This document shows, piece after piece, positions 1 through 7,043 of a stretch of 9,697 bases of DNA. The notes beneath the pieces were generated by a model. It was not told the DNA's origin. It saw nothing but the letters and a program-made list of their open reading frames with translations, and made no database searches. A program made the translations under genes and the position numbers. Source of the DNA: SKVR01 sp964589855 (GTDB lineage: Bacteria; Bacteroidota; Bacteroidia; Bacteroidales; UBA7960); NCBI GenBank assembly GCA_964589855.1, contig CAZPVB010000150.1, forward strand, positions 1 to 9,697, written 5' to 3'. The stretch's first letter is position 1. Every line of letters starts with the position of its first letter.

Positions 1-1
1 T

Positions 2-559
2 TTGTGTGTTGTTCAAAAAATCCATTCTGTGATTGTATTGAATGGCAAATTTGGTGAGATCAAAAAGAAATAAAAAAGTGCCCTGCAACATCACCGATTG
101 TCCATAGCCTTTTAAAAGATCGGGTCTTTTCTCATTGCTTTTAGAGGCATGCAACATCCAGGCACCACCGGCAACATACAATATGTCTAAACCGGCATTG
201 ATAAGGTAAAGGTTTTCCGAACGCATATGCTGTTTCATCATCTCATCAGCAGTCATGCCGGCAGCGTCAATCCCCGTCATTTCCCACATAGCATACCCGG
301 CAATGGCCAAATTCACCACATTCCAGGCAGTATTCATCTGATGGAAATACATTTTACTCCCTTTTTCGTTGATCCATCCATAGGTTCCAAGGGTCAGATT
401 GGCTACGGCCCAACCTCCCAAAAGGTACATGCCACTTTTGTTGATGGATGAACTGCGTTCAAAAAATTCAACATGATCCTGTGCTGTTAGCAACTCAGCA
501 CTCACCATCAAAAAAAAAGTGACCATGGCCATTTTTTTCAGAAATGAGAAATTTTGCAT
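2..559 (-). CDS. Partial multi-pass membrane protein, possibly DUF6992 family
   Basis: Reading the minus strand from an ATG at 557-559 gives 186 uninterrupted codons to the window edge, so the C-terminus is missing. The first 26 or so residues look like a signal peptide or first membrane helix (basic KK at 8-9, hydrophobic MAMVTFFLMVSAELL, then TAQ). Further hydrophobic segments lie near residues 44-63 (GMYLLGGWAVANLTLGTYGW), 77-92, 118-137 and 156-172. The conserved-looking stretch YFHQMNTAWNVVNLAIAGYA (71-90) reminds me of the small Bacteroidota membrane family DUF6992, but this is from memory and no biochemical role is known to me. It is divergent from the dioxygenase gene at 834, with 274 bp between the two starts. 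There is no Shine-Dalgarno sequence, only an A-rich leader. The reading frame is well supported; the family name is tentative. Confidence 0.72.
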   Translation of the reverse strand, partial: MQNFSFLKKMAMVTFFLMVSAELLTAQDHVEFFERSSSINKSGMYLLGGWAVANLTLGTYGWINEKGSKMYFHQMNTAWNVVNLAIAGYAMWEMTGIDAAGMTADEMMKQHMRSENLYLINAGLDILYVAGGAWMLHASKSNEKRPDLLKGYGQSVMLQGTFLFLFDLTKFAIQYNHRMDFLNNTQ

Positions 560-607
560 AGTGTTTTAAGTTTATATTTTTAAAGCTTCATATATTACGA
601 AACACCT

Positions 608-621
608 CAAACCGGGGTTTG
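608..621. repeat. Short palindrome between divergent genes
   Basis: CAAACCGGGGTTTG is an inverted repeat with 6-bp arms around GG, followed on the plus strand by six T. It lies 49 bp upstream of the minus-strand gene that starts at 559. A second near-palindrome, CTATC-ATCATG-GATAG, is at 684-699. Either could be a repressor site in the divergent region. The loop of the first is too tight for a convincing terminator, and no plus-strand gene ends before it. A chance occurrence is quite possible. Confidence 0.2.
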
Positions 622-783
622 TTTTTTGAACACAACACCCTCAGCCCTCTCAACCCAAATCCACCACCCTGTTTTCTTATCCACTATCATCATGGATAGC
701 AGATATCAGAAAAGGTACTGAACAATTGAATGCCGGGAGCTTTTTATCCTGTACGTTTCAGATGATTTCCTGAAAGGAGAAAT

Positions 784-819
784 ATGAAAAGAACTTTGAT
801 AATCAGATCATATACCTAA
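784..819 (+). other. Candidate 11-codon upstream ORF
   Basis: An ATG at 784 opens a short frame, MKRTLIIRSYT then TAA, ending 14 bp before the dioxygenase start. It is preceded by AAAGGAGA at 773-780, a good Shine-Dalgarno match about 4 nt from the ATG. Such sequences are uncommon in Bacteroidota, so this could be a translated leader peptide. Against this, GAACTTTG at 791-798 inside it is one mismatch from the Bacteroidota -7 box TAnnTTTG. If that is the promoter, transcription would begin downstream of the ATG and the ORF would be meaningless. Confidence 0.22.
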
Positions 820-833
820 AAATATCTTCAACG

Positions 834-1784
834 ATGAATAAAAAAATAACCGGATTACATCATGTTACGGCACTTGCCTCTGAACCTTTAAAAAATGTTG
901 ATTTTTATGCAGGAATTCTGGGGTTGCGCATGGTAAAGAAAACAGTTAATTTCGATGCTCCTGATATCTATCATCTTTATTATGGAGATGAACAAGGCAC
1001 GCCGGGGTCCATCATCACCTTCTTCCCTTTTCCAGATATCAGTAAAGGTCGAAAAGGATATGGGCAAACCACAGTTACCTCTTTCAGCATACCAGAAAAC
1101 GCTCTCGATTACTGGATGGCGCGTCTGACAAAATTTGGTGTCTCTTTTTTGCCACCCAAAGAGCGGTTTCAGAGGGAAATGTACATTTATCTGGAAGATC
1201 CTGATGGTTTGGGTATTGAACTGGTGACCGATGCGAAAGAAACCGGAACGGGTTTTTCCTATGGTCATATCCCTCCTGAATTTGCTGTACGCAGGTTTTA
1301 CGGCATCACCCTCACGCAGAAAAATTCTGACCCAACTGTCGATCTACTTGTTAAGTATTTGAATTACAACGTTATGCTTGTTGAAAACAATCATATCAGA
1401 CTTTCAACTGGTGATGGAAATTTTGTGGATATTTTGGCGAAACCCGATTCTCCGGCGGGGTTGGGTGGAAGTGGCACGGTGCATCATGTTGCGTTTGCCA
1501 CAGATAACGATGAATCGCAAAAAAATATACGCGAACAACTGCGCAAGGGCGGACTGCATGTTTCTCCTGTCATGGACAGACAATATTTTCACTCTATTTA
1601 CTTCAGAGAACCCGGTGGGGTGCTGTTTGAGGTAGCAACCAGCGATATTGGCTTTACCCTTGATGAACCCCTCGAATCTCTTGGTCAGCAGTTGAAGTTA
1701 CCGCCCTGGGAAGAGAAGAACAGACAAGATATTGAGGAGTTGCTCATTCCTGTTCAGGTGCCTTCAGGAGAATATCAGGACTGA
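834..1784 (+). CDS. VOC-family ring-cleaving dioxygenase (PcpA/MhqO-like)
   Basis: This 316-residue protein has the usual length and two-module layout of cytosolic ring-cleaving dioxygenases in the glyoxalase/VOC superfamily, which includes PcpA (2,6-dichlorohydroquinone 1,2-dioxygenase) and Bacillus MhqO. The N-terminal module starts with GLHHVTA (7-13) and contains IYHLYYGDEQGTPGSIITFF (45-64), typical of the family. The C-terminal module contains GTVHHVAFAT (214-223) and SIYFREPGGVLFEVATS (254-270). By analogy with PcpA (His11, His227, Glu276, Tyr266), the Fe(II) ligands should be His10, His218 and Glu266, with Tyr256 as the active-site tyrosine; all are present. The likely substrate is a hydroquinone or catechol-type ring, perhaps in quinone detoxification, but the exact one cannot be read from sequence. 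The ATG at 834 gives a family-like N-terminus. The gene stands alone and is convergent with the next one, with 74 bp between stop codons and no clear terminator. Confidence 0.9.
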   Translation: MNKKITGLHHVTALASEPLKNVDFYAGILGLRMVKKTVNFDAPDIYHLYYGDEQGTPGSIITFFPFPDISKGRKGYGQTTVTSFSIPENALDYWMARLTKFGVSFLPPKERFQREMYIYLEDPDGLGIELVTDAKETGTGFSYGHIPPEFAVRRFYGITLTQKNSDPTVDLLVKYLNYNVMLVENNHIRLSTGDGNFVDILAKPDSPAGLGGSGTVHHVAFATDNDESQKNIREQLRKGGLHVSPVMDRQYFHSIYFREPGGVLFEVATSDIGFTLDEPLESLGQQLKLPPWEEKNRQDIEELLIPVQVPSGEYQD

Positions 1785-1858
1785 TGGTTTGTGCATTTAG
1801 ATGATTCGTGGAAAATGTGGAATGGTGAAACCGGGCAAAAGTTTGATAAATGATGGTC

Positions 1859-4807
1859 TTACCCTGTTAGTGCCTCAAAAAGTATATCCACCGGGTGGTA
1901 GGCTCTTCTGCTGGTTCCGTCGAGTATCTGGTGCCTGCAACTGGTGCCGGGTGCGGCAATAATAGCATCTGGTTCTGCTGCCCTTACTGCGGGAAAAAGA
2001 TTCAGTTCGCCAATGGCCATGCTTATCTGATAGTGTTCTTTTTCATACCCAAAAGAACCAGCCATGCCGCAGCATCCACATTCAATATTTTCAACGATGT
2101 GTCCGACAGGTAGCATCAGTATTTTTTTTGTATAGTCAGTTTTTGATAGTGCTTTCTGGTGACAATGCCCATGCAGGTAGATCTTTTTTGTGTCTGTTTT
2201 AAACTGTTCTTTCCTGATATGACCCTTTTCTGCTTCCCTGCTGATGAATTCATCAATAATGAAAGTATTTTCAGATAGTTTGAGTGCCTTTCCGGATAAT
2301 TTTTCACTACAAAGATCTTTGTACTCATCGCGCAGGCACAAAATAGCAGAAGGTTCAATACCAATAACAGGAATTCCTTTTTCTGCAAAAGGGTGTAACT
2401 TTTCTATGTTTTTATCTGCCAGTTTTTTTACTTTTTTGAGCAATCCTTTCGATAGTCCTGCCCGACCACTTTCAGCGTGTTGTGGCATTTCAACAAAATA
2501 TCCCAGTCTGGTAAGCAGTCTGGTGGCGTTGATACCGGTTTGTGCATCGTTGTGGTTGGTAAATTCGTCGCAAAAAAGCACGATTTTTTTTTCCGGATCG
2601 GCATTTTTATTGAGTTCTGCCAGGTTTCTTCTGGCCCAACTTCTCCAACTGGTAACGCTAAGTTTAGGTAAGCTTCTTTCAGGGGCAAATCCACTTATTT
2701 TTTTAGTAATGGGTGCCAATACAGACGATTGGGAAAAAAGATTGAAAACCGCTGGCGATAAACCTCTTCCTATCTGGTTGAGGGTGTTGTAGTTGGCAAT
2801 GAGTTTGCTTCTGAAAGGAACCCCATTGGCATCATAATAATTTTGCAGAAATTCTGCCTTGTACTTGCCCATGTCTACATTGGAAGGGCACTCTGACTTA
2901 CACCCTTTGCATGAAAGGCAAAGATCAAGTATCTCTTTGATCTCCTGATGGTTGAAAGGGTTCTTTCGTGGTGATTGGGTAATGAATTCGCGCAATATAT
3001 TTGCCCGCGCCCTTGTGGTATCTTTCTCATCGGTAGTAGCTTGATAGGAAGGACACATGACCCCGCTTCGGGTATGGGGTTTTCGGCAATCACCAGAACC
3101 GTTGCATTTTTCAACCCCCCTTAAAAAACCATCTGATTCGGGATATCGAAAATAAGTTTTGATCTCTTTGGAAGGCAGACCTGGCTGGTATCTCAGGTTT
3201 GACTTCATAGAAGGAGTGTCAGTTATTTTTCCGGGATTGAAGATGCTTTTGGGATCCCAGGTACTCTTTATGTCTTTTAGAATGCTATAGATCTTGTCTC
3301 CAAACATCAGCGGAATAAACTCGCCTCTCAATCGACCGTCGCCATGCTCGCCACTGAGTGATCCTCTGTATTTTTTTACCAGATGTGCGGTTTGATTGGC
3401 AATTTCATAAAATTTCTCAACATCAGCCGGATTCTTTAAATTAAGGATCGGACGCAGATGTATTTCACCTGTACCGATATGTGCATAATATACACAAGTG
3501 ATCTTTAAGCGGTCAAGGTGTTGTTTTAATTCTGAAACAAAATCGGGCAAAACATCCGTGTGTACGGCAGTATCTTCAATTACTGCAACAGGTTTGGCAT
3601 CGCCTGGGATGTTGCTCAGCAAACCCAATCCTGCTTTTCTAACCGCCCATACCTTACCCATATCTTTCCCACGCAAAACAGGATAATGGTATCCCATATT
3701 CTGCTCCTGCATCTGTTGTATAAGTGCATCAATTTTTTGTTGCAAATCGCCGGGGGTGTGCTCTGCAAATTCCACTACCAAAATAGCATCGGGGTCTCCT
3801 TTAATAAATATTCTGTTTTGAGACTGAGAAATATTTGTTTTGGTGCAATCCAATACGATTCTGTCGATCAGTTCTACAGCTGCAGGACGGTGTTTCAGTG
3901 CCACAAGGTTGGCCTGCAATGCTTCTTCAATGGAGTTTACATGCACACAAACCAGGGCAGTGTTTGCCGGCGGAAGGTCTACAAGGTTTAGTTTTATTTC
4001 GTAAAACAATGCCAGGCTCCCTTCACTACCTGCCAGAAGAGTGCAAAAATTGAATTCTTTCTCTGTATCAGAGAAAATCTCATTGTCAAGCATCAAATCC
4101 AGTGCATAACCCATGTTCCTTCTGTGGATGCGAGGATCAGGGTAATTGGCTTTGATCTCTTCTTGCAACTTTTCATCAGATAGAAGGTTGAATAACTGGT
4201 CATAGATTTTATTTTCCAGAGAATTACCCACACATTTTTTTCGAAAATCCTCTTTGTTAAGCGGTTGAAAAACTGTTTCGCTTCCATCGCTCAGCAAGGC
4301 ATGTATTTCTTGTGTGTGGTCGCGGGTACTTCCATAGATCAATGAATGGGAACCACATGAGTTATTGGCTACCATGCCTCCCATCATGCAGCGGTTAGAG
4401 GTGGAGGTCTCAGGTCCGAAAAACAAACCGTGTGGTTTTAGAAAATCGTTCAGTTCATCCAGAATCACACCTGGTTGCACCCTTACCCAGCGTTCTTCTG
4501 TATTGAGTTCCAGTATACGGTTCATGTATTTGGAAAAGTCAACCACAATACCATGGCCTACTACCTGCCCTGCCAAAGAAGTTCCTGCCGTGCGGGGTAC
4601 CAGTGGCATTTCGTTTTTGTTGGCATACTCCAGAATCTTTTTCAAATCGTTCAGATGCCTCGGTCTGCAAACCGCAGTGGGCAATTCTCTATAAACAGAG
4701 GCATCTGTAGCATATTGCACACGCGAAGATACGTCTGAAAAAACATCACCTTCAATACTTTTTTGAAGGGTTTCAAGGGTAGAGGGAATTTCAGTTTCGG
4801 GATTCAT
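1859..4807 (-). CDS. YdiJ-like FAD/Fe-S oxidoreductase, probable D-2-hydroxyacid (D-2-hydroxyglutarate) dehydrogenase
   Basis: A 982-residue fusion of a GlcD/D-lactate dehydrogenase-type flavoprotein with a GlpC-type Fe-S protein. An FAD-binding (PCMH-type) domain spans about residues 40-275, with PRTAGTSLAGQVVG (71-84), TSNRCMMGGMVANNSCGSHS (136-155) and LLAGSEGSLALF (257-268). An FAD-oxidase C-terminal domain covers about 280-528; HIGTGEIHLRP (443-453) and LSGEHGDGRLRG (484-495) supply His443, His450 and Glu487-His488, matching the metal/substrate site of D-2-hydroxyglutarate dehydrogenases. Fe-S motifs follow: Cys568/574/585, then CLSCKGCKSECP with Cys630/633/636/640. Two CCG-type motifs close the protein: HGHCHQKAL (879-887) and ECGCCGMAG (909-917). 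The family oxidises D-2-hydroxyacids and passes electrons to quinone or another carrier. E. coli and Pseudomonas YdiJ act on D-2-hydroxyglutarate, and the upstream DUF1338 gene favours that substrate here. D-lactate or glycolate remain alternatives. The start at 4807 fits the promoter box at 4830-4837. Confidence 0.9.
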   Translation of the reverse strand: MNPETEIPSTLETLQKSIEGDVFSDVSSRVQYATDASVYRELPTAVCRPRHLNDLKKILEYANKNEMPLVPRTAGTSLAGQVVGHGIVVDFSKYMNRILELNTEERWVRVQPGVILDELNDFLKPHGLFFGPETSTSNRCMMGGMVANNSCGSHSLIYGSTRDHTQEIHALLSDGSETVFQPLNKEDFRKKCVGNSLENKIYDQLFNLLSDEKLQEEIKANYPDPRIHRRNMGYALDLMLDNEIFSDTEKEFNFCTLLAGSEGSLALFYEIKLNLVDLPPANTALVCVHVNSIEEALQANLVALKHRPAAVELIDRIVLDCTKTNISQSQNRIFIKGDPDAILVVEFAEHTPGDLQQKIDALIQQMQEQNMGYHYPVLRGKDMGKVWAVRKAGLGLLSNIPGDAKPVAVIEDTAVHTDVLPDFVSELKQHLDRLKITCVYYAHIGTGEIHLRPILNLKNPADVEKFYEIANQTAHLVKKYRGSLSGEHGDGRLRGEFIPLMFGDKIYSILKDIKSTWDPKSIFNPGKITDTPSMKSNLRYQPGLPSKEIKTYFRYPESDGFLRGVEKCNGSGDCRKPHTRSGVMCPSYQATTDEKDTTRARANILREFITQSPRKNPFNHQEIKEILDLCLSCKGCKSECPSNVDMGKYKAEFLQNYYDANGVPFRSKLIANYNTLNQIGRGLSPAVFNLFSQSSVLAPITKKISGFAPERSLPKLSVTSWRSWARRNLAELNKNADPEKKIVLFCDEFTNHNDAQTGINATRLLTRLGYFVEMPQHAESGRAGLSKGLLKKVKKLADKNIEKLHPFAEKGIPVIGIEPSAILCLRDEYKDLCSEKLSGKALKLSENTFIIDEFISREAEKGHIRKEQFKTDTKKIYLHGHCHQKALSKTDYTKKILMLPVGHIVENIECGCCGMAGSFGYEKEHYQISMAIGELNLFPAVRAAEPDAIIAAPGTSCRHQILDGTSRRAYHPVDILFEALTG

Positions 4808-4829
4808 GGTAATTATTTTAACTTATGCG

Positions 4830-4837
4830 CAAAAGTA
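4830..4837 (-). promoter_or_regulatory. Bacteroidota-type -7 promoter box for the YdiJ-like gene
   Basis: On the minus strand this reads TACTTTTG, an exact match to the Bacteroidota sigma-A (ABfA type) -7 consensus TAnnTTTG, followed by CGC. It lies 22 bp upstream of the ATG at 4807, so transcription would begin near 4823 and leave a leader of roughly 15 nt. I see no TTG at the expected distance for the -33 element, so the assignment rests on the -7 box and its position. It suggests the oxidoreductase can be transcribed independently of the DUF1338 gene upstream. Confidence 0.5.
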
Positions 4838-5009
4838 CTAAAAAGACTGTACCTTTCTATCGGAATTTTTCCAAAAGGAATAAGGCAAGATCATCTATCT
4901 TTTAGTTGATGCTTGTGGTATTTTGCATACATATATAAATATTGTTGGCAGGAAAAAGTCAGTTACTGTGTAATGTCTGTCCTTAAAAACGTGCTTCTAA
5001 AAACTTAAT

Positions 5010-5039
5010 ACAATTTGTTTGCGAAAAACAAACTATTGT
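5010..5039 (-). terminator. A/T-rich hairpin, possible terminator of the DUF1338 transcript
   Basis: On the plus strand, TTGTTT (5015-5020), loop GCGAA (5021-5025) and AAACAA (5026-5031) form a perfect 6-bp core. Beyond a 3-nt bulge (5032-5034), outer arms ACAAT (5010-5014) and ATTGT (5035-5039) add 5 bp. The minus-strand transcript of the DUF1338 gene would meet it about 97 nt after the stop codon, followed by ATTAAGTTTTTAG, which is T-rich but not a clean U-tract. A weak intrinsic terminator is the simplest reading. An operator between the two genes is the alternative. Confidence 0.35.
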
Positions 5040-5135
5040 TTATCAGTTAACGTAAGTTCTGCACCTGGCGCTTTCTTTTGAGACATACCTAAAGAGCATA
5101 TTTTTTCATGCCAGCATTAAAAAGGGAATAGATCG

Positions 5136-5957
5136 CTACATCATATCCGCTTCTTTTTTGTAATAATTAGTGCTTTCGAAAATTTTATCGGCATTGGCGG
5201 CTATAAATCCACTGTATTGTTTTCCGTTTTCATCGTTGTATCTTCGGGTGAATTCGTAAAAGCAGGATGGGATTTCAAAAGTTCCATCGGTAAACTCAAA
5301 GGGCAGGATTTCTGCTTTGGTTGCGGATTGCTCCAGAAGTTCTTCCGGTGTTCCGTATATCTCACCAGCGGCGGTGTTCATAATATAACCATGACTTTTA
5401 ACAAAGGCGTTGATTTCCTGCAATGAGCGAAAGTTCTTCAACTCATTTACTTTTATGGCAAAATGGTTTGCTCTGAATCCGTAAACCAGCAGCCACGCTG
5501 CATATTCAGACTCTTCACGTAGTTTATTGTAAGTCTCAAAGGGTATCTTACCCCAAATACTGCCCTGGTAAACAAGTTCAGGATTCTGATAGTCTTCATC
5601 CTTGACACTATCCAGGTAGAGGCGAATAGTATTTTTTAAATAATCACTGAATTGATCCAGCAAAAGCTCACTGATAAATGCTTTGGGTGCAAGTGGATCA
5701 GTTTTGTGTTCAAAATGGCGTCCGAAGACTTTTTTCTTTTTAAAATCGTAGGTACCTTTTGCTTCATATCCATTATCGGTAAATATTTTTGAGATTACGT
5801 CTATGTTCATGCGTGGATCATCAAATGTTCGAAGGGCAATATGATCATGAATCACATTTTCACCTTCTGAGGTAAGCAGGTCGTAAATCTTTCTGGCATT
5901 TGGGTTTTGAGTAGAATAAGGTTTCCAGAAGCGGTCGAAAATTTGTTCTGTTTGCAT
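5136..5957 (-). CDS. DUF1338 protein, predicted 2-oxoadipate dioxygenase/decarboxylase (HglS-like)
   Basis: Counted from the ATG at 5957 this is a 273-residue DUF1338 (PF07063) protein. The family has a VOC-like fold and includes Pseudomonas putida HglS, which uses Fe(II) and O2 to turn 2-oxoadipate into D-2-hydroxyglutarate and CO2 in lysine catabolism. The HglS metal ligands His70, His226 and Glu294 and the substrate arginine Arg74 correspond well to His39 and Arg43 in DHIALRTFD, His165 in RANHFAIKV and Glu235 in CFYEFTRR. The protein is much shorter than HglS (about 460 residues) but typical, as far as I recall, of Bacteroidota members. The frame extends upstream to an ATG at 6005, adding 16 residues (MPEIQNTNKKTLKFYF) that look non-conserved; I prefer 5957. 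The membrane-protein gene ends 99 bp upstream on the same strand. The D-2-hydroxyacid dehydrogenase gene follows 328 bp downstream and would consume the product. The substrate is inferred from family and context. Confidence 0.85.
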   Translation of the reverse strand: MQTEQIFDRFWKPYSTQNPNARKIYDLLTSEGENVIHDHIALRTFDDPRMNIDVISKIFTDNGYEAKGTYDFKKKKVFGRHFEHKTDPLAPKAFISELLLDQFSDYLKNTIRLYLDSVKDEDYQNPELVYQGSIWGKIPFETYNKLREESEYAAWLLVYGFRANHFAIKVNELKNFRSLQEINAFVKSHGYIMNTAAGEIYGTPEELLEQSATKAEILPFEFTDGTFEIPSCFYEFTRRYNDENGKQYSGFIAANADKIFESTNYYKKEADMM

Positions 5958-6056
5958 AAAATAAAATTTAAGGGTTTTTTTATTTGTGTTTTGAATTTCT
6001 GGCATTTCAATAAATCGGGACAGAAAAAAACCGACCGAAAATGTTTGGGTTATCTT

Positions 6057-6704
6057 TTATCCTTTCTCATTATTGTTATCGGCGTCTTTTTGCTGTTTTT
6101 CTTGTTTTTCTTGTTTTTCTTGCTTTTCTTGTTTTTGTTGTTTTTCTTCTTCTTTATGTTTTTCTTTCAATGCGTGTAATTTCCTGCTCAGCTCCTCTTC
6201 CCGGGTGGCCTGTTCATAAGCTTCGCGTATATCATCCTGCTCTGTTCTTTCATTTTCTTCATTATCAGAGGGAAAAGGATAAATGATCAGATTGCGAAGC
6301 ATAGAGAGGGTTAAAACAGGAAAGACCATGGTAAACATTGCTTTGATCCATACAGGTTCGTACCATCCTGAAAGGATGATTGTCCAGATAAGCCCCAGAA
6401 AAATAACATCCAGTATGATCACCAGCGAATTTCCGGGGTTGGTTCGCATCCATTTGGGAAAAGGAAGGCGTGTATTCTTTTTAGACTTGTAATACAGGTA
6501 TCTGTATGTAACAATAACCCATAGCACAGGCATGAAAAAGCCTAAAATGAATCCTGCAATCTTTGAGGCAAAATAACCAAAAGAGTATAAAAATCCCAGG
6601 ATGATCTGACCCCAGAAACTGATCTGGAATTGCCGGAAATTTCCCGCACTGGCTTCTATCAAAAGAAAAAGGAGTCTGTCGGATGCTTTATCGTTGGAAT
6701 TCAT
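6057..6704 (-). CDS. Membrane protein of unknown function with charged repeat tail
   Basis: I do not recognise this 215-residue protein. It starts with a polar N-terminus (MNSNDKASDR), then has a long hydrophobic stretch at about 29-68 that could be two membrane helices, another at 93-112, and a fourth at about 118-141. From residue 146 on the protein is hydrophilic and highly charged, with a probable helical or coiled-coil segment (150-206) ending in near-perfect QEK triplets (188-206). This tail would lie on one side of the inner membrane, probably in the cytoplasm. There is no signal peptide and no catalytic motif that I can see. It is the first of three minus-strand genes and lies 99 bp before the DUF1338 start at 5957 (51 bp if that gene starts at 6005), so co-transcription with it is plausible. 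TCTATTTG about 36 bp upstream of its ATG is one mismatch from the -7 consensus. Confidence 0.75.
   Translation of the reverse strand: MNSNDKASDRLLFLLIEASAGNFRQFQISFWGQIILGFLYSFGYFASKIAGFILGFFMPVLWVIVTYRYLYYKSKKNTRLPFPKWMRTNPGNSLVIILDVIFLGLIWTIILSGWYEPVWIKAMFTMVFPVLTLSMLRNLIIYPFPSDNEENERTEQDDIREAYEQATREEELSRKLHALKEKHKEEEKQQKQEKQEKQEKQEKQQKDADNNNEKG
6087..6149 (-). repeat. 9-bp tandem repeat encoding QEK/QQK triplets
   Basis: Seven consecutive 9-bp units are present. On the plus strand they read TTTTTGCTG, TTTTTCTTG three times, CTTTTCTTG, TTTTTGTTG and TTTTTCTTC. On the coding (minus) strand each unit encodes a triplet of the QEK, QQK or EEK type. Three units are identical and the others differ by one or two bases, so recent slippage is likely. 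Any change in copy number keeps the reading frame and alters only tail length. Confidence 0.9.
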
Positions 6705-6973
6705 TTATGATCATTCGTTTTTTTTAAAGGTATTCAAATAGATTGCTAAGATAGTTGTATATTTTTAAAATCCCTTAAACCGATTAGTTAAAATGCAGAT
6801 ATTTTTATCCATAGAAATCGTGAGGGATAGGTATTGAATTTTTGGTTCAACTAACAATTTTTTGAAAGAGACAATCTTTATTCAATATAACATACTTATA
6901 ACCTTTTATTTCTGCTAAATTAGGAGATTTCGCAAGTAATACCATTCCAATGTTTTGATTTTATCAACATAGG

Positions 6974-7016
6974 CATCTGACCGACTCAATCAAATTATCA
7001 ACAGATGAACTTATTG
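6974..7016 (+). repeat. Copy A of a 43-bp imperfect direct repeat with inverted arms
   Basis: This copy matches 7299-7341 without gaps at 36 of 43 positions. Uninterrupted matches are CATCTGACC, AATCAAATTAT and AACAGATGAAC. Within it, CATCTG (6974-6979) and CAGATG (7002-7007) are inverted complements separated by 22 nt, and both arms are identical in the two copies. The ATG in the right arm opens a 12-codon frame, MNLLKHQPFRAE, ending at 7043. Its first four codons encode the same residues as the downstream gene (MNLL). Confidence 0.7.
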
Positions 7017-7043
7017 AAACATCAACCTTTTCGGGCTGAATAA
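7005..7043 (+). other. 12-codon frame after repeat copy A (possible leader peptide or relic)
   Basis: The ATG at 7005 opens MNLLKHQPFRAE followed by TAA. The start and first four residues correspond to those of the lipoprotein gene at 7330, because both lie in the same duplicated element. It could be a leader peptide in a long 5' UTR, the remnant of a lost gene, or meaningless. There is no Shine-Dalgarno sequence. Nothing beyond the repeat supports translation. Confidence 0.2.

Larger units (their letters stand above)
4808..5135. other. 328-bp gap between the DUF1338 and oxidoreductase genes
   Basis: No credible coding sequence is visible on either strand. The gap contains the -7 box at 4830-4837 next to the downstream gene and an A/T-rich hairpin at 5010-5039. 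The remainder is A/T-rich and includes TATTTATATATGTATG-like runs around 4926-4941 with no recognised function. Confidence 0.6.

Noticed and set aside
227..451. 74-codon plus-strand frame near the left edge
   Set aside because: The minus strand here encodes a continuous 186-codon membrane protein with clear hydrophobic segments, so the plus frame is a shadow.
726..759. TTG ... TACGTTTC as a -33/-7 promoter for the dioxygenase gene
   Set aside because: The -7 part has one mismatch and the spacer is 23 nt rather than about 19, so the match is no better than chance in A/T-rich DNA.
888..1268. 126-codon minus-strand frame inside the dioxygenase gene
   Set aside because: It is antisense to a family-typical protein with conserved metal ligands, and its product has no coherent features.
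1785..1858. Bidirectional terminator between the convergent genes
   Set aside because: I looked for an inverted repeat with flanking T/A tracts in these 74 bp and found no convincing stem.
2244..2792. 182-codon plus-strand frame inside the oxidoreductase gene
   Set aside because: It lies entirely antisense to a well-supported 982-residue protein with intact motifs, and its translation shows no recognisable domain.
5907..6286. Plus-strand frames with very hydrophobic protein (runs of F, L and V) over 6040-6180
   Set aside because: They are the antisense reading of the QEK repeat and the flanking membrane-protein and DUF1338 genes; A-rich coding DNA read backwards gives F/L runs.
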